Positions 26,823-37,553 of a DNA stretch of 64,000 nucleotides are shown here, in pieces. Both the position numbers and the translations under genes were made by a program. A model generated the notes under the pieces. The model was not told where the DNA came from and made no database searches. It saw only the letters and a list, made by a program, of their open reading frames with translations. Source of the stretch: Limosilactobacillus secaliphilus (lineage in GTDB: Bacteria > Bacillota > Bacilli > Lactobacillales > Lactobacillaceae); the NCBI RefSeq assembly GCF_001437055.1, contig NZ_JQBW01000009.1, forward strand, positions 1,209 through 65,208, in the 5' to 3' direction. Positions within the stretch are counted from its first letter, which is position 1, and each line of letters opens with the position of its first letter.

Positions 26823-29618
26823 ATGAGAGTCAAAGATACACTCAACTTGGGCAAAACTAAATTCCCAATGCGTGGTCACTTGCCACAGACTGAAGGCAAG
26901 CGCGAACAAATTTGGGAAGAAAACAAGGTCTATGAACAACGGCAAAAGTTAAACGAAGGGAAGCCGACCTTCATCCTGCATGATGGTCCCCCGTACGCTA
27001 ACGGTGACATTCACATTGGTCACGCCATGAACAAGATTAGCAAGGACTTCATCGTCCGGTATAAGTCAATGACCGGCTACCGTTCACCTTATGTACCTGG
27101 CTGGGATACTCATGGTTTGCCAATTGAACACCAACTGACGAAGGCCGGTTATGACCGGAAGAAGATGTCGACGACTGATTTCCGGGACTTGTGTCGGAAG
27201 TATGCGCTGGAACAAGTTCAGCGGCAGATGGCGGGCTTCAAGCGTCTGGGTGTCAGTGGTGACTGGGATCATCCATACCTGACGCTGGCCAAGGAATTCG
27301 AAGCTGCTCAGATTCGGGTATTTGGTGACTTTGCCAAGAAGGGCCTGCTCTATCAGGCTAAGAAGCCAGTTTACTGGTCATGGTCTTCTGAATCTGCACT
27401 GGCTGAAGCCGAAGTTGAATATCATGATGTCGTTGCTAAGACGGCCTTCTTTGCTGAACAAGTTGTTGATGGTAAAGGCCTGTTGGACCAGGATACCTAC
27501 TTGGCCGTTTGGACGACTACCCCATGGACCATCCCAGCTTCCGAAGCCGTTGCGGTTAACCCGAAGTTTGATTATGCACAGGTTCAACCGGATGGCAGCA
27601 GTCGCAAGTTTGTTGTTGCTACCAGCCTGCTGGAAACCGTTGCCCAAAAGCTGGGTTGGGAACACTACGATGTCTTGAAGACCTTCAAGGGCCAGGACAT
27701 GGAAAAGATGACTACTAAGCATCCATACATGGACCGTACCCTGCTGGTTGGCTTGGCTGATTACGTTACTGATGATACCGGTACTGGTTTGGTCCACACT
27801 GCTCCTGGTTATGGGGACGATGACTACCACTTTGGTTTGAAGTATGGTCTGCCAATCCTGGCACCGATGAACGATCAAGGGGTACTGACCAAGGAAAATG
27901 GTCCACAATTTGACGGCGTCTTCTATCAAAAGGCCGACGACATCTCTCTGAAGTTGTTGAAGGAAAACGATGCGCTGCTGCTGGAAGAACCACTGAAGCA
28001 CAGTTACCCATTTGACTGGCGGACCAAGAAGCCGATCGTCTTCCGGGCAACTGACCAATGGTTCGTTTCCATCGACAAGATGCGTGACCAGATCCTGAAG
28101 GCAGTTGACGAAGTTGAATACCACCCATCATGGGGGAAGGTTCGTCTTTACAACATGCTGAAGGATCGGGGCGACTGGGTAATTTCCCGGCAACGTGTAT
28201 GGGGTGTCCCATTGCCGATCTTCTATGCTGAAGATGGCACGCCAATCATGACGGAAGAAACGATCAACCACGTCGCTGACCTGTTTAGCAAGTATGGTTC
28301 CAACGTTTGGTTCGAACGTGACGCAAAGGACCTGCTGCCAGCCGGCTTCACTAGTGAGCACTCACCAAATGGCAAGTTCACTAAGGAAACGGATATCATG
28401 GACGTTTGGTTCGACTCTGGTTCTTCACACCAAGGGGTTCTGGCTGAACGTGACAACCTGGTTTACCCATGTGATCTTTACCTGGAAGGTTCCGACCAAT
28501 ACCGTGGCTGGTTCAACTCCAGTATGATTACTAGCGTGGTTGTGTCTGGACATGCACCTTACAAGGCTATCCTGTCACAAGGTTTCACGCTGGATAAGCA
28601 TGGCAAGAAGATGTCCAAGTCCTTAGGCAACACGATTTCACCAGCCAAGGTGGTTCAACAGATGGGTGCCGAAATCGTCCGTCTGTGGGTCATGAGTGCT
28701 GATACGTCTGCCGATGTCCGGGTATCAATGGGTACCTTCCAACAGATTTCTGAAGCCTACCGGAAGATCCGGAATACCTTCCGCTTCTTACTGGCCAACA
28801 CCTCTGACTACGACGCCAATGAAAACACGGTTTCCTACAACAAACTGACCAGTGTCGACCAGTACATGCTGGTGAAGTTCAACCACTTCTTGAAGGAAAT
28901 GCGGTCTGACTTTGACCAGTACGACTTCCTGGATGCTTACAAGTTATTGATCAACTTTGTCAACAACGACCTGTCCGCATTCTACATGAACGTTGCTAAG
29001 GACGTTCTGTACATCGAAGCCGAGGATTCCCATGCTCGTCGTTCCATGCAGACGGTCTTCTACGACATCTTAGTCAAGTTGGCTAAACTGTTGACGCCAA
29101 TCCTTCCACACACTACCGAAGAAGTTTGGCAGTACCTGGATGAACCAGAAGAATTCGTTCAGCTGACCGACATTCCTGCTGCCCAGAGCTTTGCTGGCGA
29201 AGAGGAATTGCTGGAACAATGGGATCAGTTCATGTCGCTGCGTTCACACGTGCTGAAGGGTCTGGAAGAAGCCCGGAACGCCAAGATGATTGGTCGTTCT
29301 CTGGAAGCACATGCTGACCTGTACTTGACGCCAAGCCAGCGCAAAGTGGTTGACGGCCTGAACTATGACCCAGCCCTGCTGTTAGGTGTTTCCAGCCTGA
29401 ACCTGTTAGCTGCAGCTGACAAGCCTGAAGATGCTGAAAGCTTCAATGATGGTTCAGCCGTTAAGATCAGCAAGGCCAAGGGTGAGGTTTGTCAACGTTG
29501 CCGGATGACCAAGGAAGACGTGGGCAGCGACTCAGCATACCCAACTCTGTGTGCTCGTTGTGCTAAGATTGTCCGTGAAAACTTCCCTGAAACGGTTAAA
29601 GACGGACTCGAAGACTAA
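26823..29618 (+). CDS. ileS: Isoleucyl-tRNA synthetase
   Basis: Class I synthetase charging tRNA-Ile. 931 residues: HIGH motif as [10 protein letters not shown] near 60, the CP1 editing domain with [15 protein letters not shown] as [12 protein letters not shown] near 600, and a C-terminal zinc knuckle [12 protein letters not shown]...CARC. Ribosome binding site ATAGGAGGAG. It is controlled by the T-box immediately upstream and followed by a terminator. The bacterial (mupirocin-sensitive) type is inferred from length and zinc knuckle. Confidence 0.98.
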   Translation: MRVKDTLNLGKTKFPMRGHLPQTEGKREQIWEENKVYEQRQKLNEGKPTFILHDGPPYANGDIHIGHAMNKISKDFIVRYKSMTGYRSPYVPGWDTHGLPIEHQLTKAGYDRKKMSTTDFRDLCRKYALEQVQRQMAGFKRLGVSGDWDHPYLTLAKEFEAAQIRVFGDFAKKGLLYQAKKPVYWSWSSESALAEAEVEYHDVVAKTAFFAEQVVDGKGLLDQDTYLAVWTTTPWTIPASEAVAVNPKFDYAQVQPDGSSRKFVVATSLLETVAQKLGWEHYDVLKTFKGQDMEKMTTKHPYMDRTLLVGLADYVTDDTGTGLVHTAPGYGDDDYHFGLKYGLPILAPMNDQGVLTKENGPQFDGVFYQKADDISLKLLKENDALLLEEPLKHSYPFDWRTKKPIVFRATDQWFVSIDKMRDQILKAVDEVEYHPSWGKVRLYNMLKDRGDWVISRQRVWGVPLPIFYAEDGTPIMTEETINHVADLFSKYGSNVWFERDAKDLLPAGFTSEHSPNGKFTKETDIMDVWFDSGSSHQGVLAERDNLVYPCDLYLEGSDQYRGWFNSSMITSVVVSGHAPYKAILSQGFTLDKHGKKMSKSLGNTISPAKVVQQMGAEIVRLWVMSADTSADVRVSMGTFQQISEAYRKIRNTFRFLLANTSDYDANENTVSYNKLTSVDQYMLVKFNHFLKEMRSDFDQYDFLDAYKLLINFVNNDLSAFYMNVAKDVLYIEAEDSHARRSMQTVFYDILVKLAKLLTPILPHTTEEVWQYLDEPEEFVQLTDIPAAQSFAGEEELLEQWDQFMSLRSHVLKGLEEARNAKMIGRSLEAHADLYLTPSQRKVVDGLNYDPALLLGVSSLNLLAAADKPEDAESFNDGSAVKISKAKGEVCQRCRMTKEDVGSDSAYPTLCARCAKIVRENFPETVKDGLED

Positions 29619-29690
29619 TCTGCCAAATTATGAAATTAACTAGCTGATGGTGTAAAATGGGGCTTAGCTTTAAAGTAGCCCTTACAATCA

Positions 29691-29723
29691 GGGACTGCGA
29701 CATTAAAGTCACAGTCCTTTTTT
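29691..29723 (+). terminator. ileS terminator
   Basis: Stem GGACTGCGAC / GTCACAGTCC with one mismatch and loop ATTAAA, followed by six T. Confidence 0.88.
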
Positions 29724-29744
29724 GATAGCAAAATTGGAAAGTTG

Positions 29745-29954
29745 ATGAACAAAATGATTGGAACGGTAAAGAATTATGATGCAGCAAAGGGCTGGGGATT
29801 CATCACCATCAAGGATGAGGGTGACGTATTCGTCCATTCCCGCGGCATTGAAAAGAGTTCGCGTCGCTTCATGCGGCCGGGGGCCAAGGTTCAATTAGTG
29901 GTGATTCCTGGTGCCCGGAGCAAACAGGCAGCGCACGTTAGGGTAATTCAATAA
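29745..29954 (+). CDS. Cold-shock domain protein, divergent
   Basis: A 69-residue single CSD: GTVKNYDAAKGWGFITI contains RNP-1 (KGWGFI) and DVFVHSRGIE contains RNP-2 (VFVH). Binds single-stranded RNA or DNA. It diverges from the usual Csp sequence (N-Y for W-F after GTVK), and its C-terminus is basic (RSKQAAHVR). The start is either ATG 29745 or 29754; GGAAAG lies upstream. It heads the csp-NUDIX-mtnN group, 15 bp before the NUDIX gene. Confidence 0.8.
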   Translation: MNKMIGTVKNYDAAKGWGFITIKDEGDVFVHSRGIEKSSRRFMRPGAKVQLVVIPGARSKQAAHVRVIQ

Positions 29955-29968
29955 AGGTCGTGAATGAA

Positions 29969-30517
29969 ATGGATTTCGAAGAGAAAGTACAATCTACCAA
30001 GCGTGTTTTTACCGGTCATCTGATTCAGGTCGATGTTCAGGACGTGGTCACGCCTAAGCACCAGGCGGCAAAGCGTGAAATTGTGCGTCACGTCCCTTCG
30101 ATCGGTCTTTTGATGATTAACGATGATAACGAAATGCTGTTGGAGAAGCAGTGGCGGGCACCTGTAGCCAGCGTGTCAATTGAGATCCCGGCCGGCAAAT
30201 TGGATGACCGTGACAATGGTGATCCGCGTCATGCAGCCATGCGGGAGATGAATGAAGAGACCCGTTTGACTGCCGACCACTTGGAGAAGATTACGGGGGC
30301 CTACAGTTCGATTGGCTTTTGTGATGAATACATGACCATCTACATGGCGACAGGTTTACACCCGGTAGCTAATGAGTTACCGCAAGACGCTGATGAAGAA
30401 ATCAAACGCTTTACGGTCAGCCAAAAAGAGGCACTGCAAATGGTGAAGGATGGCAAGATCAACGACATGAAGACCGTCTTGGCGATTTTCTACTGGGCAT
30501 CACTCAATAAGGATTAA
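29969..30517 (+). CDS. nudF: NUDIX hydrolase, ADP-ribose pyrophosphatase type
   Basis: Hydrolyses ADP-ribose or related nucleoside diphosphates to AMP and ribose-5-phosphate. 182 residues with the Nudix box GKLDDRDNGDP..AAMREMNEET near 80-100 and the downstream YSSIGFCDEYMTIYMATGL block typical of ADPRase. AAAGG is 10 nt before ATG 29969; a GTG at 29960 is too close. The exact substrate is an inference from the subfamily. Confidence 0.88.
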   Translation: MDFEEKVQSTKRVFTGHLIQVDVQDVVTPKHQAAKREIVRHVPSIGLLMINDDNEMLLEKQWRAPVASVSIEIPAGKLDDRDNGDPRHAAMREMNEETRLTADHLEKITGAYSSIGFCDEYMTIYMATGLHPVANELPQDADEEIKRFTVSQKEALQMVKDGKINDMKTVLAIFYWASLNKD

Positions 30518-30520
30518 CAG

Positions 30521-30808
30521 ATGACGGACGAAGAAAAACACATGACGCGGCGGAAATACCGTGAGCAACAAGAACAGGAAGCCCGCCAATTTCAAGCAGA
30601 CCGTGATCAAGGAAGCGAGCCGGATGAACCTGAAACTGATTCGTTTGTGGAAGACGGTCAGAAGACTCGCGAAGAGCAGCTGAATGAAGATCATGAATTG
30701 GCAGAGGCCAACAAAACCAGCCTGCTCAAGAAGAAACTGAATTTGATCATTGCGGGGCTCGTGGCCGCGATTATCGTTGTTTACTTGATCCTGTTTTTTG
30801 TCGGTTAG
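30521..30808 (+). CDS. Conserved hypothetical tail-anchored membrane protein
   Basis: 95 residues. About 1-70 is highly charged and rich in Glu, Gln and Arg (a likely helical or disordered cytoplasmic part), and a single C-terminal helix (NLIIAGLVAAIIVVYLILFFVG) would anchor it. It starts 3 bp after the NUDIX gene with AAGGA inside the latter's end, and mtnN follows after 9 bp, so it is in the same operon. No function recognised. Confidence 0.75.
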   Translation: MTDEEKHMTRRKYREQQEQEARQFQADRDQGSEPDEPETDSFVEDGQKTREEQLNEDHELAEANKTSLLKKKLNLIIAGLVAAIIVVYLILFFVG

Positions 30809-30817
30809 GAGGAAAAA

Positions 30818-31513
30818 ATGAAATTTGGCATTATCTGCGCAATGCAGGAAGAATTGAAAACTTTGTTGGAACACTTGGATGCGGACAGCCAGACCGATGT
30901 TGGCGGCAAGATTTACTACAGTGGGACCATTGATGGAGTCTCTGTTGTCTTGGTCGAATCAGGGATTGGCAAGGTCGAAGCCGGGATTACGACTGAACAT
31001 CTGATCACTGATTTTGCTGCTGATGTAGTGATCAATTCTGGGTCAGCTGGCGGGATTGGTCAAAACCAACATGTTGGTGACGTGGTCATCTCAACGGCAA
31101 CCGCCTACCATGATGTGGACGCGCGGGCATTTGATTACGAATATGGTCAACTGCCAGGACAACCGGCCCGGTTTACTGCATCGAAGAAGTGGGTCGACGC
31201 CCTGGCCGCTGCTGGTCAAGAAACCGGTTTGAACATTGAAAAGGGCCTGATCGTTTCCGGTGACCAATTCGTCTCCAGCAAAGAAGCCATTGCAAAGATC
31301 AAGCACTACTTCCCAGATGCCTTGTCTGCCGAAATGGAAGGCGCTGCGGTGGGTCAAGTTGCATGTGATCACAAGGTTCCATACGTGGTTGTGCGGGCAA
31401 TGTCAGATACAGCCGATGAGGACGCTGGTGTCAGCTTCGATGAGTTTATCATTCAGGCTGGGCAGCGTTCTGCCAAGATGCTTTTGCAACTGTTCCATAA
31501 TTTGGAGGCTTAA
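30818..31513 (+). CDS. mtnN: 5'-methylthioadenosine/S-adenosylhomocysteine nucleosidase
   Basis: Cleaves adenine from MTA and SAH, recycling the by-products of methylation and supplying the AI-2 precursor when LuxS is present. 231 residues: start MKFGIICAMQEEL, INSGSAGGIG near 72, EMEGAAVGQVA near 172 and the catalytic D in VRAMSDTADE near 197. TAGGAGG ribosome binding site. It overlaps functionally with the many methyltransferases in this window. Confidence 0.96.
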   Translation: MKFGIICAMQEELKTLLEHLDADSQTDVGGKIYYSGTIDGVSVVLVESGIGKVEAGITTEHLITDFAADVVINSGSAGGIGQNQHVGDVVISTATAYHDVDARAFDYEYGQLPGQPARFTASKKWVDALAAAGQETGLNIEKGLIVSGDQFVSSKEAIAKIKHYFPDALSAEMEGAAVGQVACDHKVPYVVVRAMSDTADEDAGVSFDEFIIQAGQRSAKMLLQLFHNLEA

Positions 31514-31515
31514 TA

Positions 31516-31857
31516 ATGGAATTTACACATAGCAACCAATTAGCTGGTGATACGCACCGTTACAGCATCAGTCCAGAGATTAAGGAATACACGTTGATCG
31601 ACTTGGGCTTTGAAAAGACGGCCCGGGGCAACTACAAGTACAGTGGTAGCTTGGACCGTCATAATCCGTTTAAGCCTTACGCGCGGTTGAAGATTACAGT
31701 GGCTGGCGATTTGAGCGGCTTCAAGATGGATACGGTCAACAGTAATGGCTTTGCCAAAATTAATATTTTCAAGGGCCCTCGCAAGGACGAATTGACCACC
31801 CAGTTGCGCTTTATTCTGAATGAGATGGTAGAACGGGGCATCTTTACCGAGGACTAA
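31516..31857 (+). CDS. DUF1831 family protein
   Basis: 113 residues, soluble, beginning MEFTHSNQLAGDTHRYSISPEIKEYTL; matches the short DUF1831 proteins that lactobacilli encode between mtnN and the cysteine desulfurase/mnmA pair. It starts 2 bp after mtnN. No catalytic motif is evident; a role near sulfur transfer to tRNA is suggested only by gene neighbourhood. The usual desulfurase gene is missing between it and mnmA here. Confidence 0.75.
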   Translation: MEFTHSNQLAGDTHRYSISPEIKEYTLIDLGFEKTARGNYKYSGSLDRHNPFKPYARLKITVAGDLSGFKMDTVNSNGFAKINIFKGPRKDELTTQLRFILNEMVERGIFTED

Positions 31858-31898
31858 TGCTTGGCAACTGCAATTTTACTGACTTTTTGTTAGAATAA

Positions 31899-33098
<1,200 letters not shown>

Positions 33099-33102
33099 TG
33101 AC

Positions 33103-33137
33103 GGTGGGGCATTTGACCCAGTAAAGGCACCTTTTTG
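33103..33137 (+). terminator. Possible mnmA terminator
   Basis: GGTGGGG can pair with CCC and CACC around bulged sequence, followed by TTTTTG. The stem is imperfect, so the call is weak. GGTGGGGCA is repeated at 33146-33154. Confidence 0.35.
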
Positions 33138-33254
33138 ACCAACCAGGTGGGGCAAATACTTGCGCTTTTGTGATTTCTTTCCCAATGAGTCACAAATTTG
33201 AATGAAAGTCTGGTATGATAGACGTGATTTAATTTATGGACACATGGTGGGATA

Positions 33255-33911
33255 ATGACGAAGTTTTATTTTATTCGACACGGAAAAACACAGTGGAATC
33301 TAGACTCGCGTTACCAAGGAGCCAATGGTGATTCACCGCTTTTGCCGCAAAGCTATCAGGAAATTAAATTATTAGCTAAATCACTGGCGGGCGTATCGAT
33401 TGCCCATATCTTCTCCTCGCCGTTGCCGCGTGCAAAGACGACTGCAACCAAGTTGAAAGAAGCTCTGGGCAAAAACATTCCATTAACCATTGATGACCGC
33501 TTGGCTGAATTTAACCTTGGTAAAATGGAAGGCATGAAGTTTGCAGACGTTGCCAAGAAGTGGCCGCAGGTTTTAGATGCCTTTCGTCACCATCCCGACC
33601 GCTACGATCCTAAAGTCGTCGATTCCGAGAGTTTTCAGTCAGTGATCAAACGATTGGGTGCTGCGGTGCGTGATTATGCGCAACAATATCCTCAGGGTAA
33701 CGTTTTGGTTGTTTCCCATGGGGCAGCACTGAATGCCGCAATTAATGGTTTGCTGGGCGCACCCTTAGCCCACTTGAAAGACCGTGGCGGCTTGAGCAAC
33801 ACATCAACGACGATTCTGCAGACGAATGATGGTCGTCATTTTGATTTGGTAAAGTGGAATGACACCAGCTACCTGCACAAAGACCATGTGGACCCGACAG
33901 ATACGATTTGA
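33255..33911 (+). CDS. Histidine phosphatase superfamily protein (phosphoglycerate-mutase-like)
   Basis: 218 residues with the catalytic RHG motif FYFIRHGKTQWN (H9), a second-half VVSHGAALNAAI histidine near 157, and IFSSPLPRAKTTA. This is the cofactor-dependent PGM/phosphatase fold that forms a phosphohistidine. Being separate from glycolytic genes and short, it is probably a small-molecule phosphatase, not the glycolytic mutase. It follows GGTGGG and is followed by a TPR gene after 15 bp. Confidence 0.85.
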   Translation: MTKFYFIRHGKTQWNLDSRYQGANGDSPLLPQSYQEIKLLAKSLAGVSIAHIFSSPLPRAKTTATKLKEALGKNIPLTIDDRLAEFNLGKMEGMKFADVAKKWPQVLDAFRHHPDRYDPKVVDSESFQSVIKRLGAAVRDYAQQYPQGNVLVVSHGAALNAAINGLLGAPLAHLKDRGGLSNTSTTILQTNDGRHFDLVKWNDTSYLHKDHVDPTDTI

Positions 33912-33926
33912 GAGGGGCGAAAGTTA

Positions 33927-34598
33927 ATGGAAAACGAACAAGCAAAAAAGAAGCAGAGCGAACAATTAGTTCATCGTTTGGTGAAGGCCATTGATGCCAA
34001 CCCCGAGAAGTTTAATAATTACTATGATTTGGGTTCTTTGTTGACCCGTCTCCACGACTATGTACAGGCTGAGGAATTGTTCCAGAAGGCCCTGGGCATC
34101 TTTGAGAAAAAGGGTGACCAGAAGGCAATTAACCTGCTGAAGTACGGCCTGGGTAACCTCTACTACTCAGTCGAAAAGGTTGACGAAGCCATCAAGTACT
34201 ACAATCAGATCGATGATGACCGCTTGAAGGCTGACTCATACTTGATGCTGGCGCAGAGCTACATGAAGAAAAAGCAGTACAAGCAGGCGGTTGCTTATGG
34301 TTTGACGGCCTATGAATTACGGTCGGAAGATCTTGAAATTAATCAGGTGCTTGGTGACTCAATGCTGGCCTTGGGCGAATTTAAGCAGGCAGAGCAGTAT
34401 TATGACCAGATTCTGCTGCACCACCCGGGTCGGGCAGACACCCAATTCAACCGGGGCTTAGTTGCCATGGCTTTAAGCGAGCCTTACAAGAAGTACCTGG
34501 CACAGGCCAAACAACTGGACCTTGATTACTACCAGAAGAGTGAAAAGCGCATCTCAGACATTGAACATGCCTTGCGCAAATTAAAGAAAAATGACTAA
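33927..34598 (+). CDS. Tetratricopeptide repeat protein
   Basis: 223 residues with about five TPR helix pairs (patterns such as YDLGSLLTRLHDYVQAEELFQKAL and LMLAQSYMKKKQYKQAV), so a protein-protein interaction scaffold in the cytoplasm. Ribosome binding site GAGAGGGG. It overlaps the next small gene by 8 nt and is in the same operon as recD2. No enzymatic domain; partner unknown. Confidence 0.85.
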   Translation: MENEQAKKKQSEQLVHRLVKAIDANPEKFNNYYDLGSLLTRLHDYVQAEELFQKALGIFEKKGDQKAINLLKYGLGNLYYSVEKVDEAIKYYNQIDDDRLKADSYLMLAQSYMKKKQYKQAVAYGLTAYELRSEDLEINQVLGDSMLALGEFKQAEQYYDQILLHHPGRADTQFNRGLVAMALSEPYKKYLAQAKQLDLDYYQKSEKRISDIEHALRKLKKND

Positions 34599-34851
34599 TC
34601 AGAGTAATGATCAGTCGTTAGAGTCATTGGAGGGAGTCGTTCAAAGAGTGGCCTTCGTCAATGGCTTTTTTAGTATCAACCGGGTCAACGTTTCCAGTAG
34701 CAGTTTTGTATTAGCGGAAAAAGAAATTGATGTGGTTGGCCATTTTGGTCGTCTGCAGGCTGGTCATGCCTACCGTTTCCTGGGGCACTTCAAGCGGAAT
34801 CCGCGTCATCAATGGCAGTTTGTGGCCACTTCGTATCGACATTTGAACTAG
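34591..34851 (+). CDS. Stand-alone RecD2 N-terminal-like OB-fold protein
   Basis: 86 residues. From residue 12 it aligns without gaps to residues 20-95 of the RecD2 encoded 9 bp downstream. Shared landmarks include S-L-x-G-x-V, a central F-x3-G-x-F, V-x-G...G...G-x-x-Y-x-F-x-G, and R-x-x-x-QF. It is therefore a separate copy of that OB domain without the helicase. Possible roles are nucleic-acid binding or partnering RecD2. It overlaps the TPR gene by 8 nt, so it is surely co-translated. No known name. Confidence 0.7.
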   Translation: MTNQSNDQSLESLEGVVQRVAFVNGFFSINRVNVSSSSFVLAEKEIDVVGHFGRLQAGHAYRFLGHFKRNPRHQWQFVATSYRHLN

Positions 34852-34860
34852 GAGGGAAAA

Positions 34861-37476
34861 ATGTCTGATTATAATCAACCAGTTCAACATGATGAATCCG
34901 TCACCACAACGGGGCCCACGTCGTTGATCGGCAAAGTCTCTGTGGTCATCTTTGAACGGGGCTTGTTCCGCATTCTGGCGGTGGAAGTCGAGGACACCAA
35001 GTTTGAATGGGATACGGATTCAATCACCGTTAAGGGGCAGCTGGGTGATGTCGTCGAGGGCGACCGCTATGAATTCGAAGGCCGGGTCGTTGATGACCAG
35101 CGTTACGGTCTGCAATTTGCGTCTACCGGCTGCCATGTGGTTTTGCCGCAGACGGCCAGCCAGCTCGCCACCTATCTGCGCTTGCACAACATAAAACTCA
35201 AGTATCCCAAGAAGAGTCCACAGTTGATCTTCGATGGTTTGGGTGATGACGCCATGCGCCAAGTGGTGGATGACCCGCATTGCCTCGCTGACGTCACCGG
35301 CTTGAACGACAATGATCGCACTGAGTTGGTCAGCTTTTTTGAGCAACTCGATTTCGGCAACACGACGGGTAAAATTATCCAAACCTTGAAGGATGATGGC
35401 TTCAACGAACGTCAGGTCAACCTCATCTTTGATCAGTATGGCGCCAAGACTTTAAGCGTGATGCAGACCAACCCCTACCAGCTGGCGGTGGACCTGCAGG
35501 CAGCCGGCATTCGTTTCGGTATGATCGACCAGCTGGCCCAAACGCGCTATCATGTACGGCCCACCGATGAACGCCGGGTGCGGGGCGCAATCTTATACAG
35601 TCTCGTGGCCATTACCAATCGCGACGGCTGCACATACGTTAAATGGCCCTTATTGGCAAACAGTGTTCAACGATTGTTGCGGGGTGCGGTTGATGGTCAG
35701 GCAGTGCGGCAGGCGCTTGATGAGTTGATCGAACGTCACTTGGCCGCCGAAGATGAAGCAACCGGCATCTATCCGCAAGCCCTTTATCAATCCGAATGGT
35801 CAACGGCAGCCAAACTGAGTGAGCTGATGTCAGCTGAACCGGTCAAACTGGATGACCAAAAGTTCAAAGCGGCCTTAAAAGAAGCCGAGAAGGAGGCCGA
35901 CACCGACTATGACCAAATCCAAGAGAAGGCAATTCGGATGGCTTTAACCAAGCCGCTTTTGCTTTTAACGGGTGGTCCTGGTACTGGTAAGACAACGATT
36001 GTCGATGGGATCGTCAATACTTACTTAAAACTCCACCCAAACAAAAGTGCGGATGACATTATCCTAGTTGCACCCACTGGGCGGGCAGCCAAACAAATCA
36101 ATGGCGTTACCGGTATCGAAGCCAGCACCATCCACCGCTTGCTGGGGCTGACGGCGGATGTTAGTGAGTCGCAACTGGTCCAGATGAAGTTTGATGACCT
36201 TGACTGTGACCTGTTGATTGTGGACGAGATGTCGATGACCAGTGCCGCCTTGTTTGCTGCCTTGATATCGGCGGTGACTACCCGGACCCATATCATCTTG
36301 GTCGGTGACTGTGACCAGCTGCCATCAGTTGGCCCGGGACAGGTCTTCCATGATTTGCTGACGGTCAAGGAACTGCCGCAAATTCGTCTGGAACATATTT
36401 ACCGGCAAGCCAAGAACTCGTCGATCATTCCGCTCGCCCGGGCGATCAACCGGGGAGAGGTAACAGCGGCGACCTTTGCCCCCAAGGATCCACACACTTA
36501 CTCGCACCGCGCCTTCTTTAATGCGCAACTCGCCAACGTCGGCCAGATGATCAGCCAGGCCGTCAAATTGTATCGGGACCGTTTCAAGCTTTCATTGATG
36601 GACATCCAAATCTTGGCCCCGATCCATGCCGGACTAGCAGGGACGAGGTTTTTGAACCAGTTCTTGCAGGCTCAGTTGAACCCTGACGACGGTGAGAAAC
36701 CGGCCCTGATGAACGGCGACACGACCTTCCGCGTTGGTGACAAAGTGATGCAGACCGTCAATGACCCAGATCGTGACGTCTTTAATGGCGATTTGGGCAT
36801 CATTGACGTGATCGAGGGGCAAAATGTTGTGCATGGCTCCAGCAAGTCACGGGCTAAGCGCAAGATTGTGGTCAACTTTGATGGCGAGGAAGTCGAGTAC
36901 ACACGGCCTAACGAAATCAACGCCTTGCAACTGGCTTATTGCATGACCATTCATAAGTCACAAGGGAGCCAGTCGAAAGTGGTGATTTTGCCGATGGTCG
37001 ATGAGTACTTCCCTCGGTCACTAAATGCGCCGACGATCATGCACCGTAACCTCTTGTACACGGCGGTCACCCGGTCGTCGCAGGCCTTGATGATGATTGG
37101 GGACCCGGCCGCATTTGTTCGTTGTGCTAAAACGCCGACCGAGTACCGGCAGACCTCGTTGAGTCGGGCCATCGAATTGACGCTGAAGGTTAAGCAAGAC
37201 AAGCAGCTAAAGAAAGAAAACGCTGGCCAAGCCAAGAATCCTGTAGAGAAAGTTGGTACTAGTCAAGATCCGAACTTAACGACTGGTGAAGGGCTGAGCT
37301 TTGACCCTGAGCAACAACAGCCGGCTGTCCAGAACAAGGTGTCCCCAGCGCAAAACACCGTGACACAATCGTCAAAGCCGGGTTCTTTGCCCGACCATTT
37401 GACTGCGGCAGCGATTGAAGAGGGGCTGATTGATCCGATGATTGGCATGGATGGAGTAAGTCCGGACGATTTTTAA
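34861..37476 (+). CDS. recD2: ATP-dependent helicase RecD2/RecD-like
   Basis: A 5'-3' SF1B DNA helicase acting in replication-fork maintenance and mismatch repair, independent of RecBC. 871 residues: N-terminal OB domain (about 20-95), helix-hairpin-helix region (about 130-230), motif I GGPGTGKTTI near 371, VDEMS Walker B near 455, motif VI-like VYTAVTR, and the SH3 insertion. The C-terminal about 100 residues are Gln/Pro-rich and likely disordered. AGGAGGG precedes the ATG. Confidence 0.95.
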   Translation: MSDYNQPVQHDESVTTTGPTSLIGKVSVVIFERGLFRILAVEVEDTKFEWDTDSITVKGQLGDVVEGDRYEFEGRVVDDQRYGLQFASTGCHVVLPQTASQLATYLRLHNIKLKYPKKSPQLIFDGLGDDAMRQVVDDPHCLADVTGLNDNDRTELVSFFEQLDFGNTTGKIIQTLKDDGFNERQVNLIFDQYGAKTLSVMQTNPYQLAVDLQAAGIRFGMIDQLAQTRYHVRPTDERRVRGAILYSLVAITNRDGCTYVKWPLLANSVQRLLRGAVDGQAVRQALDELIERHLAAEDEATGIYPQALYQSEWSTAAKLSELMSAEPVKLDDQKFKAALKEAEKEADTDYDQIQEKAIRMALTKPLLLLTGGPGTGKTTIVDGIVNTYLKLHPNKSADDIILVAPTGRAAKQINGVTGIEASTIHRLLGLTADVSESQLVQMKFDDLDCDLLIVDEMSMTSAALFAALISAVTTRTHIILVGDCDQLPSVGPGQVFHDLLTVKELPQIRLEHIYRQAKNSSIIPLARAINRGEVTAATFAPKDPHTYSHRAFFNAQLANVGQMISQAVKLYRDRFKLSLMDIQILAPIHAGLAGTRFLNQFLQAQLNPDDGEKPALMNGDTTFRVGDKVMQTVNDPDRDVFNGDLGIIDVIEGQNVVHGSSKSRAKRKIVVNFDGEEVEYTRPNEINALQLAYCMTIHKSQGSQSKVVILPMVDEYFPRSLNAPTIMHRNLLYTAVTRSSQALMMIGDPAAFVRCAKTPTEYRQTSLSRAIELTLKVKQDKQLKKENAGQAKNPVEKVGTSQDPNLTTGEGLSFDPEQQQPAVQNKVSPAQNTVTQSSKPGSLPDHLTAAAIEEGLIDPMIGMDGVSPDDF

Positions 37477-37483
37477 AAGTTGC

Positions 37484-37512
37484 TTGCAAATGTTGAACTT
37501 TCTTGTAATAAT
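37484..37512 (+). promoter_or_regulatory. prs promoter
   Basis: TTGCAA (37484-37489) and TAATAA (37506-37511) with 16 bp between, about 45 bp upstream of prs. Confidence 0.55.
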
Positions 37513-37553
37513 GTGAGTGTTTCAGGTTGCATGTGATGGAAGGATACCGAAGA

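Noticed and set aside
27378-28124. 248-codon antisense ORF inside ileS
   Set aside because: Shadow of a highly biased coding sequence; no ribosome binding site or motif.
33103-33154. GGTGGGGCA repeated twice 43 bp apart after mnmA
   Set aside because: Only two short copies without symmetry or a clear promoter; too weak for an operator or repeat family.
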